Positions 1-10,775 are shown, numbered from the stretch's first letter. The stretch: 64,000 bases of DNA from Siphonodentalium dalli (GCA_032622095.1 CP136064.1:143239954-143303953), one strand, 5' to 3'. Numbers and translations are program-made. The notes: generated from the sequence alone by a model not told the origin.

Positions 1-369
1 AGTTTGGGAGGACCACACGTTTGTACCATTGTGTTTGTATTATACATGTAAAGTGTCTCGTTCGGATAGTTGCATTTAACGTCTTCCTTGTGTATTCTTT
101 CTTAGTTGCTATTTATTGAATTCGCATTCTGTAGCATTTGGTCGCATCCATATGGACGTGCTTTGTGCATTATGTATTTCCATATATCCCATGCATGTGG
201 ATGTATCCATTTACATGTGACATAGTACTAATATGCGTTTTTCTATTACAGGTTGAAACAATAAAATTGTTTAACAACCTTGGCGTCTTGCATTTGGCCC
301 AACCACACGAAACAATCAGGAACCAGACTTTCATTGTGTATTTCGTCTTGGCTTGGTAATAATAAAATA
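1..369 (+). mobile_element. 3' part of an LTR of a Ty3/mag-type retrotransposon
   Basis: This stretch lies directly upstream of a tRNA-Ser primer binding site and a gag gene, the position of a 5' long terminal repeat. A polyadenylation signal AATAAA is visible at 260-265, as expected in the R region. The start of the LTR lies outside the window and no second copy is seen, so the outer boundary cannot be set. The assignment rests on context (PBS plus gag), not on a paired LTR. Confidence 0.6.
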
Positions 370-384
370 TGGCGTCGTCGACAG
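370..384 (+). promoter_or_regulatory. Primer binding site complementary to tRNA-Ser 3' end
   Basis: The 15 bases TGGCGTCGTCGACAG match the complement of the CCA end plus acceptor stem of metazoan tRNA-Ser (stem GTCGACGACG then CCA). Mag-type Ty3 elements are known to use tRNA-Ser. The site begins where the LTR should end and 43 bases precede the gag start codon. Confidence 0.75.
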
Positions 385-426
385 TTTGATCTTAAGGAAC
401 ATTTAATTGTCGTCTAGTATATAAAC

Positions 427-1029
427 ATGGCACAGCAAGCTGATCCAAATCAACCTGCACAGGTCGTCGCATTTAATTATGCCACATCGCCGCTCATGCC
501 TCAAAAGATGAACATCACCATCGATCGCGGTGAGAGTTTCACCATTTGGAAACAACGATGGGACGATTATTGCAAGTTATCAAACCTGTATCAACAGCCT
601 GATGAAATTCAGATGGCTATTTTCAGGTCATGTGTGTCTAACGAGACTCTTAAAGTTGTAATGAACTTAAATTTGCCAGCTGATAAGCAGAACAAACCAA
701 CTGCGATAATATCTGCATTGAAAGCACATGTTCATGGCCAGCTGAACATAGTCATAGAACGAAGGAATTTCAATTTGAGAAGCCAGCAGGAAGGCGAACA
801 GTTTGATGACTATTTGACAGACCTTCGAGAATTGGCAAAAACATGTGACTTTTGTGATAACTGTGGTGAGACATTGATCAGAGACTCCGATACTATTGAA
901 CATTTACTTGGAGAAAAAGAATTAAACCTCATGCGTGCGATTGAGATATGCCGAGCAGAACAAGCTGCGAAGCGGCATCGACAAGAAATAGCTGGCGACT
1001 CTCGTGACATTTGTGCAGTTTCACATTGA
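427..1029 (+). pseudogene. Gag-like capsid fragment of Ty3/mag retrotransposon
   Basis: A 200-residue open frame starts at the first ATG after the primer binding site. The N-terminal half has the pattern of retrotransposon capsids (tryptophans in FTIWKQRWDDY near residue 40, then a helical region with 'RRNFNLRSQQEGEQFDDYL' near residues 112-130). It continues with the cysteine-containing segment CDFCDNCGETLIRD and a basic end. The zinc-knuckle nucleocapsid region is missing. At codon 200 the frame runs into a stop, just where a different frame resumes with protease-like sequence, so a deletion has removed the gag C-terminus and the start of protease. Family assignment is by recognition, not by search. 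Confidence 0.7.
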
Positions 1030-1168
1030 CCATACGAATTTGCGTCCGTCTACTTCTCTGCTTCGTGCAGCTGATAACCGAGAGATAGAACAGTTGGGTG
1101 AATTTGATGCGGAATTGAGATGTGGTTCATATTGCGTACAAGAGAACATACACGTGCTACGAGATCCT
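1022..1168 (+). pseudogene. C-terminal scrap of retroviral-type aspartic protease
   Basis: In the frame shifted relative to gag, about 45 codons read '...LRPSTSLLRAADNREIEQLGEFDAELRCG...'. This is like the second half of Ty3-type retropepsins: the loop before a hydrophobic strand, then a GEF-A-L strand. The catalytic D-T/S-G is not present, and downstream sequence passes directly into a non-coding tandem repeat. The element therefore has no reverse transcriptase, RNase H or integrase here and is a 5' remnant. Confidence 0.5.
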
Positions 1169-1169
1169 C

Positions 1170-1500
1170 TTGAACATTCCTCAAGCTACCATGCAGACAA
1201 CATGAAAACAGAGATTTCTAAGTCGAAAAAGGGGCATAACTCTGTCAAAAATCATCGGAGAGTTACAAAATTCAAACTTTGTCTGTAGCTTCTCAAATTT
1301 GAACCATGTACCAAATATCTGGACATTCTGTTCAATATTGCTCAAGTTACCATGCTGATAACACGAAAAGAGCTATTTCTATGTTGAAAGGGGGCATACC
1401 TCCATCAAAAATCGTCCGACCGTGACTACATTCAAACTTGGCCTGCGTCTTCTCAAATGTGCACCACGTACCAAATATCAAGAAATTTTATTGAATATTT
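1170..1500 (+). repeat. Two units of a ~162-bp dispersed tandem repeat
   Basis: Two diverged units begin near 1178 (CTCAAGCTACCATGC) and 1340 (CTCAAGTTACCATGC). Each carries the core 'GTCGAAAAAGGGGCATAACTC' or a decayed form of it. The same core occurs in the repeats at 6.2-6.6 kb and 42.8-43.2 kb. I associate such blocks with bivalve genomes. No coding potential beyond chance frames. Confidence 0.6.
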
Positions 1501-1595
1501 TTCAGTGGACAACAAAAACACCACATCAAACCCCAGTAATTCCAAACTGGAAGTTCCACATGCACAGTGGTTTTCGGTAATCTTCAAGGGGCAAA

Positions 1596-1980
1596 TAAAG
1601 TGTAACAACATCACATCGATGTTTAACTTTTAGTCATTATAAATATTTATCAAAGCAAATTATCGTCAATGTTTTTCGTGTTTGACATTTTAGTCTGTTG
1701 TGGTTTTGAGGTTATCACACTTTTATGGCCAGTTGCTCTTGACGTTATTTTTCGACATTTCTTTTTTCACAGTTGTTTGTAAATTACCACTTTAAATAAA
1801 CCACATCTTTAATATTGGTTTTATCAAGAGAGAACTCTTCGCTGTAAATGTAAACAGAGACAGATACAAATGTATTGACCATAATTTACTTCATGTTTGG
1901 TGCTAATGTAGGTCAGTGCTAGCTATAATTAGCATCAATATTTTTTGCATATGCGAAAATCAATTTGACATGCTCCCTTT
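1596..1980 (-). repeat. Short non-autonomous element, TTCGCATATGCGAA family, copy 1
   Basis: One end reads GTGTAACAACATCACATCGATG and the other TTTGCATATGCGAAAATC...ACATGCTCCCTTTAT. The reverse complement of this arrangement recurs at 32.58-32.85 kb, and part of it near 42.1 and 43.4-43.5 kb. The AT-rich middle is full of TTTCGACATT-type motifs. It probably is a MITE or SINE-like unit; no coding region and no clear target duplication could be read. Confidence 0.45.
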
Positions 1981-2323
1981 ATAATAGAGGGACTGTAATA
2001 ATTGTCCAAAATGAAACCTCCTGAAAATATCGGAGATCTTCAATGGTATTCAGCCAACATGAAGCTTCTGTATTAATTGATAATTCAACATTTCCTCCAC
2101 CAATAAATATAAATTTGGATGTTCCTGCGATCATATCCAAATTGCCAAATTAACTAAAATCAATATTGATATTTATAAGTGTGTGTGTTATTTGTCATTT
2201 CTTTGCTATTTTTTTAGAAATAAGACATTCATGACGTTGAATTGAATTTTATAAAAACTTGTGGTTGTTGTGGTCAAATTCAAGACAAATGATAGAAATA
2301 TGTAACATCAAATATCAACTCAC
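1981..2323. other. Probable intron sequence, AT-rich
   Basis: No gene, repeat or RNA is recognised. It lies downstream (in minus-strand sense) of the donor site of the SH2 exon and is probably intron. Confidence 0.4.
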
Positions 2324-2509
2324 CCCTGCTTCTCTATCCTTGAGCAAATGAACACACCCTGCTCGACCAACGTCCGGCAGAAACCAAATTGCGTGAGTCT
2401 TGGTCAGTCTCTCGAGCAAACTGATTTCCCTCGGCTTCGGAGAGGCATCCTCCCGTGGATGGCAGGTTACACTCGTATCATGGTAGTGGTACCCTGGAAT
2501 CTGTAGGCC
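2324..2509 (-). CDS. Internal exon of a RIN/Sprint-like Ras-Rab interactor, start of SH2 domain
   Basis: On the minus strand a polypyrimidine tract and acceptor (TTTTTTCTCATTCCCAG) precede a 186-base segment that is open in one frame for 62 codons, and a consensus donor GTGAGT follows. The peptide includes 'EISLLERLTKTHAIWFLPDV' then 'GRAGCVHLLKDREAG'. This matches the start of RIN-family SH2 domains, where a short helix leads into an aromatic W-F/L segment and a helix with an Arg that helps bind phosphotyrosine. The next exon should carry the FxVR strand. RIN proteins are known as Ras effectors and Rab5 guanine-nucleotide exchange factors in endocytosis; Sprint is the fly member. The exon keeps phase 0 at both ends. 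Two more exact exons were not found in the window, so neighbours lie in or beyond long introns. SH2 identity is fairly sure; the RIN assignment is by recognition. Confidence 0.65.
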
Positions 2510-3270
2510 CTGGGAATGAGAAAAAAATTGAAGAAGTTAATATTCTTCAATATGGAATACAGTTAGTAACAAAATAAACTGTAATGAATGTCGCTTCTTG
2601 AATCCTGCTAAAATTTTCAAATATAATTAAACACATTTAATGATGATTTTAATATCAGAAGGGAAACAAATAATATTATATATGTATATATTCTATAAGC
2701 ATTATGCACAATTATTATGAAGATGATAGTGGCCGTCAGTTTTGGTCATGACTATACCTGCAACATTCTGAACAAGACCAGAGTATTTTAATAAGGATAA
2801 ATTAGCTGTTATATGTAAGTAAATAAACACTGTCTTTTAACCTGAAGGGAAGATGAAAAATATGCAGAATAGATTTAAGGTGAAGATGATTGCACATTAA
2901 TCACATGTGAAGTTGCATTCACCTCCCTGGATACAGAAAGGCATTTAAAAGAGAGGAATAGATTAAAAACTTCTAACATCGTCCATCAAGCACCATCAGA
3001 CTATACTATCACCCACAGTGTGCTGTGATAAATCTCCAATGGTTGTTCAACTATATTCTGTTGATAAACTCTACATAACAAAGAGTGTGAATTGAAATTG
3101 GTACTATGCAGAATCACCTGTCTTTTTTAATGCTGCCCATAGTAATTAGGCATGCTTCATGTCATATTGATTGACAACTAATGAAACCACTCTGAAATTT
3201 TGCAAACTTTGTTTGGAGATGAACATACATGTAGTTGGATTCCTTATGTCATTTTGCATTTTTGGTTTGT
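2510..3270. other. Probable intron, nothing recognised
   Basis: AT-rich sequence upstream (minus-strand sense) of the SH2 exon acceptor. No convincing open frame, tandem repeat or mobile element end was found. Confidence 0.4.
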
Positions 3271-3389
3271 TAAAAGCGATCTGAAAACGGATTATGTATG
3301 CCCAGTAGGTGTGTTTTCAGGATTGACTTGTTTCCATTCTTGAATTTTGGCGGGTCGTCCTAAATCGGGGTCAACATAATTTAGAGAGC

Positions 3390-3750
3390 GTTTCGTATTT
3401 ACAGAAAACGATAGATGGTACCATCGGGCGTATGGTGATCGGTGCGATTTGAAACTTCTCCAAACTACTAGATATCACAGTTACATGTATTTTAGAAAAT
3501 TTTGATGTGATCGGTTAATTCTTGTTGGCTACAGTTGTGATCAAAATTTAACACTGAGCCCTATGGAGATTATAGTAGTTTGGATAAATGGGGCCATTTT
3601 GCGTATGACGATATACGCGTACTGATATTCCTAAAAAATAGTAAGTGTGAAACACAGACGTAGTTTTAAAAAGAATTGATGTGATCACATGATTCTTGCT
3701 GGCTACAGTTGCTATCAAAATTTAACACTTAACCCTATGGAGAATTTAGT
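3390..3750 (+). repeat. Diverged tandem duplication, ~177-bp period
   Basis: Two copies share the segment 'TTCTTGYTGGCTACAGTTG' followed by ATCAAAATTTAACACT and CCCTATGGAGA, at about 3503-3568 and 3680-3745. No coding potential. The following 500 bases (to 4242) show nothing further apart from a hydrophobic chance frame. Confidence 0.5.
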
Positions 3751-4242
3751 GTTATGCTCAAACGTTGATTGTAATATCACTTATTGGCAATCGTGCGCAA
3801 CTATATATGTAGACTAACACTCGTGTTTGACCCACTGTAACTATCCGTGAGTTAATAGAAGCAATATATGATATCGTTATGCCTCAAGATACAGTAATTG
3901 GCAAAAGTAAGTGTCGATTGGTTTTGTAATATCGATAATATGCAGCATGTTGACTCAAACGAATATAGTCACAACAAGACTGTTCACGATGTTATTACAT
4001 ATTATATTAGTGTTTTATTTAATACTTGTCTGTCTTGATGTCCACTCACTAGTTTTTAAAACCACATCGTTGATCATAACGGGATGTAGTGTCACAAATA
4101 CATAGGTATAGATGGTAGTTGTTCGTTGTCATTAACTCAATCGTTGTCATCGGAGTCTACCCCACATGCACTGAGAGAATATGTGTTTTCGCATGATTTA
4201 TGCTACTGATAAATGGACATTTTGGTGCAGCTGAGATCTTTA

Positions 4243-4449
4243 CTATAACGATATAGGCTTTGATTTCACACTTCCCATGCCAGTTACATTGGCCAACTTC
4301 AGTACAGCGACTGAAACCCAATATTCACCATCAATATTCTGACCGCAGTTAATCTCCACGCTTTGTGTATAGCTGTGAAAATCAAGCAAATTCGAATTTC
4401 CACTAAAGTAGAGCTTAATGAGTAAAATAGATATCAGCCATAGTTGCAT
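4243..4449 (-). CDS. Small hypothetical frame with signal-peptide-like start
   Basis: A 68-codon minus-strand frame begins MQLWLISILLIKLYF, a hydrophobic segment like a signal peptide. It is followed by a polar part with one Cys and an N-V-T glycosylation sequon. A possible acceptor (GAATTTGCAG) lies four bases before the ATG, so it could also be an exon. No family recognised and no copy elsewhere in the window. It may well be a chance frame. Confidence 0.2.
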   Translation of the reverse strand: MQLWLISILLIKLYFSGNSNLLDFHSYTQSVEINCGQNIDGEYWVSVAVLKLANVTGMGSVKSKPISL

Positions 4450-5662
4450 TTTCCTGCAAATTCCGAATATGTACTTAGTAACTGTTACTAAGGAGCTATC
4501 GGGACCGGTGGCAAGTCTCCCGATCGTATAATGATCAGTGGCCTATGCAGAACATGGCTGTATATTTTTAGACATACATGTGCCCAACTTTGAACAAAAC
4601 CAGCACCATGTAATTAGACACTGACCTACTTAAGGCAATACCAATGAATGATTAGTACACCATTGTGGCATTTGGTTAGTAACCGTTGCTAACCTTAAAT
4701 AAGACATCTGGTTCACTTTGACAGCCAGGTATATCTCAAATTTCACATTTGGGTATTAACTGCATCGGAAACGCAAACGTTGACCCTATATCAGCTACAA
4801 TTGCAATTTCCAGTGAATTCCCGGTAATTTCCTAGACTAAGGTTCTCGATCTTATTATGATCAATGGCCCATGGGGCACAAACATGTACAGTTTCATATC
4901 TGTGTCACCATCTGAACATAACCAATACCATCCAACTATAGACACAATCTAATTTACGGGGAAATACCACGGCCCAGAGTGTTGATCGGTTCAAAGCCAA
5001 GTATATTATTGGGGGAGAACGATCCATTAAGCCTAAGTCGATGGTTTGTTCACAACAGATGGAATCATGATGTATTATGAAGGATGATGGAAGGGTCCCC
5101 TCAACTATGCTCTTCGACACAGTATTGTCCCCGCACTGTGTCACTTGCATCTTACTGTGTTGTACTATATATGAAACCAAGCACATAATGCACATATATA
5201 TCTTCTTATAAATAAATTATCTCTTAGAAAGTGTCCATTAAGATGTCTTGCCTATTTATAGTGACAATTTATTTTTTTCTTGTGGCAAAGGATTTGAGGG
5301 AGTGATATGTTATGTTGACTAAGATGTTAATTTAGTATGTGAAGCACGTATCCCGGGGGATGTATTGAGTGGACGGAGAAAATGTTTTCTTTATCGTCAT
5401 ATGAACATAATTTAAACTTCAAATTTTGATAAACCCGACCAGGAATTATAGAACAACCATATATATATGCCCAGTAATATTTAGCAATACATATGGACAT
5501 GATAACATTGTTTAACATTTTTTAAACAATACCACCCTATCCGCATGTATGGCTAAACATATCATTGGCATAGATGAGTTGTTGTAGTTGTTACATTGAT
5601 GCTGGTCGGGTTTCTCCAAATTTAATACTAAAACAGAATGATCCATAATATACGGTGGCTGG
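4450..5662. other. Non-coding, nothing recognised
   Basis: AT-rich sequence with two weakly similar patches containing GTAACYGTTRCTAA (4474-4490, 4678-4692), probably an old duplication. The open frames here are short and have biased composition. No mobile element ends seen. Confidence 0.35.
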
Positions 5663-5690
5663 TTTAGGACATGGGAAATTGTTTATTTAT

Positions 5691-5885
5691 TTCGTGGCCA
5701 CGAAATACTAATTCGTGGCCACGAAATTACTAATTCGTGGCAACGAAATACTAATTCGAGGCAACGAAATACTAATTCGTGACCACGAAATAACTAAGTT
5801 GGTGGCCACGAAATACTAATTCTTGCCAAGAAATAACTAATTCGTGATCACGAAATACTAATTCTTGGCCACGAAATAACTGATT
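5691..5885. repeat. Minisatellite of palindromic TTCGTGGCCACGAAATA units
   Basis: About ten units of 17-21 bases follow the pattern (TA)CTAATTCGTGGCCACGAAAT with scattered substitutions (for example GTGACCACG, GAGGCAACG). Each intact unit contains a 14-base palindrome, so each can form its own hairpin. It is degraded toward the right. Confidence 0.85.
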
Positions 5886-6139
5886 GACCTTTGTATATAT
5901 CCAGATACCGTTACGGTATGGTTACACTTGATGTTTTAGAAACAATGCATACGATCGCAGAGAAGCTACTATAAACCCCTTTATATGGCGTGAGACCCGG
6001 GCTCAATGGGGACACGAACGTCCGATATAAACTAGAGGTGTGACTGTCCCAATGGGACTACGGATACCCCCCTGTTTTTAAAATACTAAGATGTTTCACA
6101 TGTCAGTAAACATTTAGTTAAAATAATAAATTAACAGTT

Positions 6140-6800
6140 CCCATTGCAGGTGTACAACCATAACCCTAATCTTAAACCTATTGACCGAAAAATGTAGGAA
6201 TAAAAGCTTGGACAAAATTATGTATGTTGCGAAAAAATTTCTAAGTCGAAAAAGGGGAATAACTCCACACAAAAAATGTTGGACAGACGTCATAATCGCA
6301 GGTGCACAGGTTCCCATGGTACTAAATAACAGTGCCAAGATTAAAAAACATTGACCGAAAAATGTAGGAATAAAAGCTCGGACAAAAGTATACATGTTGC
6401 GAAAAAAGTTTCTAAGTCGAAAAAGGGGGATAACTCCACCAAAAAATGTCTGACAGATGTCATAATCGCAGGTGCACAAGTTCCCATGGTACTAAATATC
6501 TGTGCCACGTTTTAAAAAAATTGACCAAAAAATGTAGGAATAAAAGCTCGGACAAAAGTATACATGTTGCGAAAAATTTCTAAGTCGAAAAAGGGGGGAT
6601 AACTCCACCAAAAAAAGTCCGACAAACGTCATAATCGCAGGTGCACAGGTTCCCATGGTGGTTGATGTCTGTGCCAAGTTTCACGGAAATTGATCAAAAA
6701 ACGACTGAGAAAAACTCCGGACAAATTTGTGTCCACGGACGGACGGACGGACGGACAAGCTGACTCCAGTATACCCCCCTAACTTCGTTGCGGGGGGTAT
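6140..6800 (-). repeat. Three to four ~178-bp tandem units ending in GACGGACGGACGG run
   Basis: Units starting near 6180, 6352 and 6525 each contain ACCGAAAAATGTAGGAATAA, then GTTGCGAAAAA, then CTAAGTCGAAAAAGGGGGAT and CATAATCGCAGGTGCACA. The block ends with a (GACG)n run at 6736-6755 and the small hairpin ATACCCCCC...GGGGGGTAT (6771-6800). The open frames on the minus strand simply repeat this unit and are not genes. The same core is present at 1.2 kb and 42.9 kb. Confidence 0.8.
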
Positions 6801-7296
6801 AACTATAGCCCAGAGAGAACAGGGGAACAGAAAATGAGTGGTCAGAGGGGCCCATATATGGTACCATGCAATTGCCCCACCCCCATTTTAGGTCGAACAC
6901 AGTGTGTTGTTGGGTGACCACTGAGACAAACTAAATATTCACCCGCTTTCACTATCCCCGATCCAAAATGGCCACCCCAGATGGGTTCAAATATGGCACC
7001 TATACAATTTCTACCCCCCCCTTAACCGTTTGGTGTGGTATAATTGGCGATGTAGGGTGACCCCAAGATATACTGAATGTCGTGGTGCCCTGTGACTGTG
7101 TGACCCACCCCCATGATGGTGGCATCTTTGGATCGGGTTGGTGAAAGGTGTGATTACTTAATTCATTTTACGGGCCACCCTACAACACCATTTATCTCAA
7201 ATCGCCGTGGCTCATGCCAAGATGGTGGACAACTACAATCAGATCATCTCTATCTGCTTCCATTACAATAATGGGACTGACAATCGTATATCACAA
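6801..7296. other. Non-coding interior of the inverted-repeat element
   Basis: GC-richer sequence with runs of C and the short motif AAAATGGCCACC. It may be part of another old repeat. No coding region supported. Confidence 0.35.
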
Positions 7297-7306
7297 TTAT
7301 TTATTT

Positions 7307-7366
7307 CGTGGCCACGAATTAGTTATTTCGTGGCCACGAATTAGTATTTCGTGGGCACGAAATAAA
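7307..7366. repeat. Right-hand array of palindromic TTCGTGGCCACGAA units
   Basis: Three units (two perfect palindromes and one with TGGGCACG) lie in inverted orientation relative to the left array, just inside the right terminal repeat. Confidence 0.8.
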
Positions 7367-7899
7367 AAATATATTCCCATGTCCTAAAAGTTTTGACTGA
7401 CACTTACATAAATATGACTCGCATATTTGTTAGCACACAAGTTAATTTTGTCAACTGATGAAAAAACAACATCAATCAATTTTACAACGACATCTTAAAA
7501 CTTTAGTCTTGATAAACATTACATTTGTAGAATAGTTGACATTATCACGTGATTGTGATGTATGTGATTGATGTGAACCACATTTTTATCAACTACTGTA
7601 TCGGGTGGCCTGACTATATATTGCAAGTTAATTTGGTAAAATCACATGTAGTTACGATAGATTACATGTAAGAGCCATGCATATATGATAGCCATTAAGT
7701 TCCACCACTGCGAACATTTGAGTAAATTGTCAAATTCTCTATAGGGTCCAACATTAGTTTTGTTCGCAACTCTAGTACTGTACCCGCGGAGACTTATCTG
7801 ACGGCAACATTCTCAAAAATATATGTCAGAGTCATACTTGACATATGTGCATAATTTCAACTCGCATAATTCGTGAAAAGGCTAATCGTGTTAGTTAAT

Positions 7900-8810
7900 A
7901 CCTGTATAATCAGGAAATGCTCTTTAAATTTTTAAACACGTCCAAACAATTTGTTTCCACTAAAATGTCAGACTGGAAACAAATAGACTCTGAAAGTAGA
8001 CCGCCATATTTGATACTTTTGTTAATTTCAACTCGCACAATCCACCAGAAGGTTAGTTATGAAGATTAATATTTGTATAATAAGTAAACGCTCTTTAAAT
8101 TCTTAAAACTGTCCAAAAACACTTTTTTTGCAATAAAATTTCAACTGGACACAGGTAAACTCTGAAAGTAGACACGCTAATGATAAATAACCCGTTCGCA
8201 TGTCGTTTTAGACAATCCGAAATTGCGCGACCGTTGTTTTCTACCAAAGGAATCTGACTTGTGAAATCAGCTGGGTTAGCTTTTCTGCGATATCCTTACC
8301 AAAAATCGATGTATCAAAGTTTTGTTTGTGGCATATGATCAAGATATCCTTGTAGATTGTTCATGTTCGTCTATATGTGATGTAGCTGATTTTAAGAATA
8401 TACAATACCTTAATATTTGGGAATGAAAATTGAAAATGCTGTCATAAATACAATTCACCTGATGATTTTATGATATAATTCCACATTCAGATATGTAATT
8501 AAGTAATTTGTGGCAAGATCTCTCAATGTTTTGCGATTTCCATAAACAAAGAAAGCCACTTACCGAACCTGCTATGCGTAAAAGCATGTTTTTTATTACC
8601 AGGTGGATGGGGGAAAAATAGAGGGATACACAAACAAAAGCCTCACAAAAACCTGTTTCCACTAAAATATCAAGCTGGAAACAGGTAGATTCTGAAAATA
8701 GACACACTGGTGGCATAGAAACCGTTCTCACATCGCTTTTAACATTCCGAAAACGCGCGACCATTTTTTTCAACATAAGGAATCCGACTAATGTCTGTAT
8801 ACTGGATATG
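7900..8810. repeat. Three diverged copies of a ~150-bp non-coding repeat
   Basis: Copies at about 7940-8010, 8100-8265 and 8640-8800 share TTTCCACTAAAATRTCA, then CTGGAAACA, then TAGAYTCTGAAARTAGA. The last two also share CGCGCGACCRTT and AAGGAATCYGACT. This is an old local duplication or three insertions. Any reading frame across it is incidental. Confidence 0.5.
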
Positions 8811-9686
8811 GATACTGGAAATACATACCACATGCTCGAGTATTATTTCTTATTAGAGCTTCTCAATTGCTCATTTATTCCCACATTTCTTTTCAGTTAT
8901 TTTCAACTAGTACCGTAGTTGAAGAGATTGAAGAACAGGCGGGTTGACACATTTGAAAAATACAGAACATTGGGGTGTAAGTATTCTACTGTGAAATAAG
9001 CATACATGTACCATTATTAGGAAATCAAAAGACTCAAGAATAAATCTTGATTATATATGTCTTTAAAAACTGACAGTGCACCATGCATGAAGTTATATAC
9101 CTTTAAGAATTCATAAGCACTTCCCTCCTCATCACAAACCAATGAAGAATTAATGAGCTTTTACTGAGTGATTAATAGTGGCATGTGTTAGACCATAATG
9201 AGCCCTGTGTTTACTTTGGGGGGTAGTAATATATGAGTCTAGAGTTCACATGTCATATGATACCCACTTTAAGGGACTATCTACTCCGAATTTGCCTTTC
9301 ACATTCATTAGCCCACTAAATAGACCATTCCTGAATTTACTTTTCACAAACTTACCATGAATCGAGTAAATTATTTATTCATGTCAGACCCCTTAAGATC
9401 ATGTAATTAGTATGTAAACATTTTGATAAGATATATCAGCTATCATACAGATTCATTTTTATAGAAATTTGTAAGGATCAACATTCTCAATACAAATTGT
9501 CATGGAAAAAAGTTAAAACTATATATTATATTGCATAGAGGAATGTGGTAGAAATATTTCTTCTATCAAATGGTATTAAATTGGAATCACAGAAATGCAA
9601 GGAAGCACATTTAATACTTAGAATATTAATAATTTTAGATATGAAGTTATTTATATATGGACTAGATTTTCCTTTTAATACCTTGA
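8811..9686. other. Non-coding, nothing recognised
   Basis: AT-rich stretch without a supported gene or repeat end. Confidence 0.35.
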
Positions 9687-9860
9687 TCATATAATAATAT
9701 TATACAGTTATCGCATTGTTTCGAGGTTGACATGAGGAATTGTCAACCCGAGGAAGTCAATATTCACCAAGGCCGTAGGCCGAGGTGCATATTGACTTCC
9801 AAGGGCTGACAATTCCTATTGTCAACCAAGAAATAATGCGATAACTGTTTTATTATATGA
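9687..9860. mobile_element. Foldback MITE (174 bp)
   Basis: The left arm TCATATAATAATATTATACAG then TTATCGCATT matches the inverse of the right arm (AATGCGATAACTG then TTTTATTATATGA). Pairing continues inward through GGTTGACA, GGAATTGTCA and GGAAGTCAATATKCACC to a loop around GGCCGTAGGCC. The whole unit would fold into one long imperfect hairpin. No coding content. It is typical of miniature inverted-repeat elements; no target duplication was fixed. Confidence 0.7.
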
Positions 9861-10358
9861 AACGCGCTTTGATTGGACAAGACGTTGGGAAAATCCCTAT
9901 CTATTTTCAGGTCTGATAATAAGTTATGTTAACTCCTGAATTATCTGACGTCACTCAGAACTGTTATTAACCTCTTGTTTGATTAATGAGGTGAACATCG
10001 TTAGATATCTCGATTTTTTCATTACGTTTTAACATAGGAATTGGGAAAGAAACTTATGATCATATAATAATACTTAATATCCCATTTTATAGCACTGATT
10101 TAATGTTTCTTGTATTATATGTCAGTCGTCTGCCTGTATAGTATGGTTGTTGGGCAGTTGGACCGGGAACAAATAGGTAAATAAGCTGTTTTGGTCTCCA
10201 AATTTATGGGCTGGTTTGCTGAACAACATATGAAAAATCATCTAAAATCCGTTTTCGGGGAAAATCCCCCATTAAACATGGCATCCAAGATGGCCGTTGG
10301 TTTCGGAAAATGTTGAATTTCTGCAGTAGACGCACCAATTAGTACCAACTAAATAAAT
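9861..10358. other. Non-coding, nothing firm
   Basis: The segment right after the foldback (CGCGCTTTGATTGGAC) may belong to the same family. The rest is unassigned, with one AAGATGGCCG motif near 10288. Confidence 0.3.
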
Positions 10359-10722
10359 GCGTAGTCGGAAACCATATCTGTAAAATGACTGTCTCAAAAT
10401 GGACAAAATCGAATGAAATTACAGTTTGTGAAAAATTGAATAGCTAGTCATATAAGAGAACACAAATGGTCCAACTATGGAAGAAAGAATGATTGCAGAG
10501 TATAATAGAAACTTATGATCAGAATAGAAACTTATGATCATGCAGAGATGTATGAATTAAAAATTAAAACAAATTAGTGCCTAATTAGTAATAAATTGAA
10601 ATATACAAAATTAAAAAAACAATGCGCAGTCGGAAACCATATCTGTAAAATGTCTGTCACAAAATGGACAAAATCGAATGAAATTGCAGTTTGTGCAAAA
10701 TTTAATAGCCAGTCCTAAACGA
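10359..10722 (+). repeat. Two copies of a ~100-bp repeat, 263 bp apart
   Basis: Copies at 10359-10457 and 10622-10722 share GTCGGAAACCATATCTGTAA and AAAATGGACAAAATCGAATG with few changes. They probably come from a tandem duplication. Non-coding. Confidence 0.65.
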
Positions 10723-10775
10723 GAGGCCGATCACGATTGGAAGATGTTTAACCCATACCTTGGCGATAGCGATTA
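10717..10775 (+). repeat. Dispersed repeat segment, second copy at 42.24 kb
   Basis: AACGAGAGGCCGATCACGAT, then AGATGTTTAACCCAT, then TTGGCGATAG recurs almost unchanged at 42238-42291. This is likely the end of an interspersed element; its other boundary is unknown. Confidence 0.55.

Larger units (their letters stand above)
5663..7388. mobile_element. Inverted-repeat element with palindromic minisatellite ends
   Basis: The left end TTTAGGACATGGGAA (5663-5677) is the exact reverse complement of the right end TTCCCATGTCCTAAA (7374-7388). Directly inside each end lies an array built on the palindrome TTCGTGGCCACGAA (left 5691-5885, right about 7307-7366). The interior holds other repeats and no transposase, so this is a non-autonomous foldback-type element, or two inverted copies of one repeat bracketing unrelated DNA. 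No target duplication is evident. Confidence 0.55.

Noticed and set aside
3911-4105. 64-codon hydrophobic plus-strand frame
   Set aside because: Composition follows the AT-rich background (Ile, Leu, Thr); no upstream signals and no family likeness.
5691-5885. CRISPR-like spacing of repeats
   Set aside because: Units are contiguous degenerate palindromes without unique spacers in eukaryotic DNA; it is a minisatellite.
6114-6677. Minus-strand frames with repeated MGTCAPAIMT
   Set aside because: They only translate the ~178-bp tandem unit; the repeated peptide is a by-product.
8468-8833. 121-codon minus-strand frame with a donor-like GTAAGT inside
   Set aside because: Lies across a diverged non-coding repeat; no matching acceptor and no recognisable domain.
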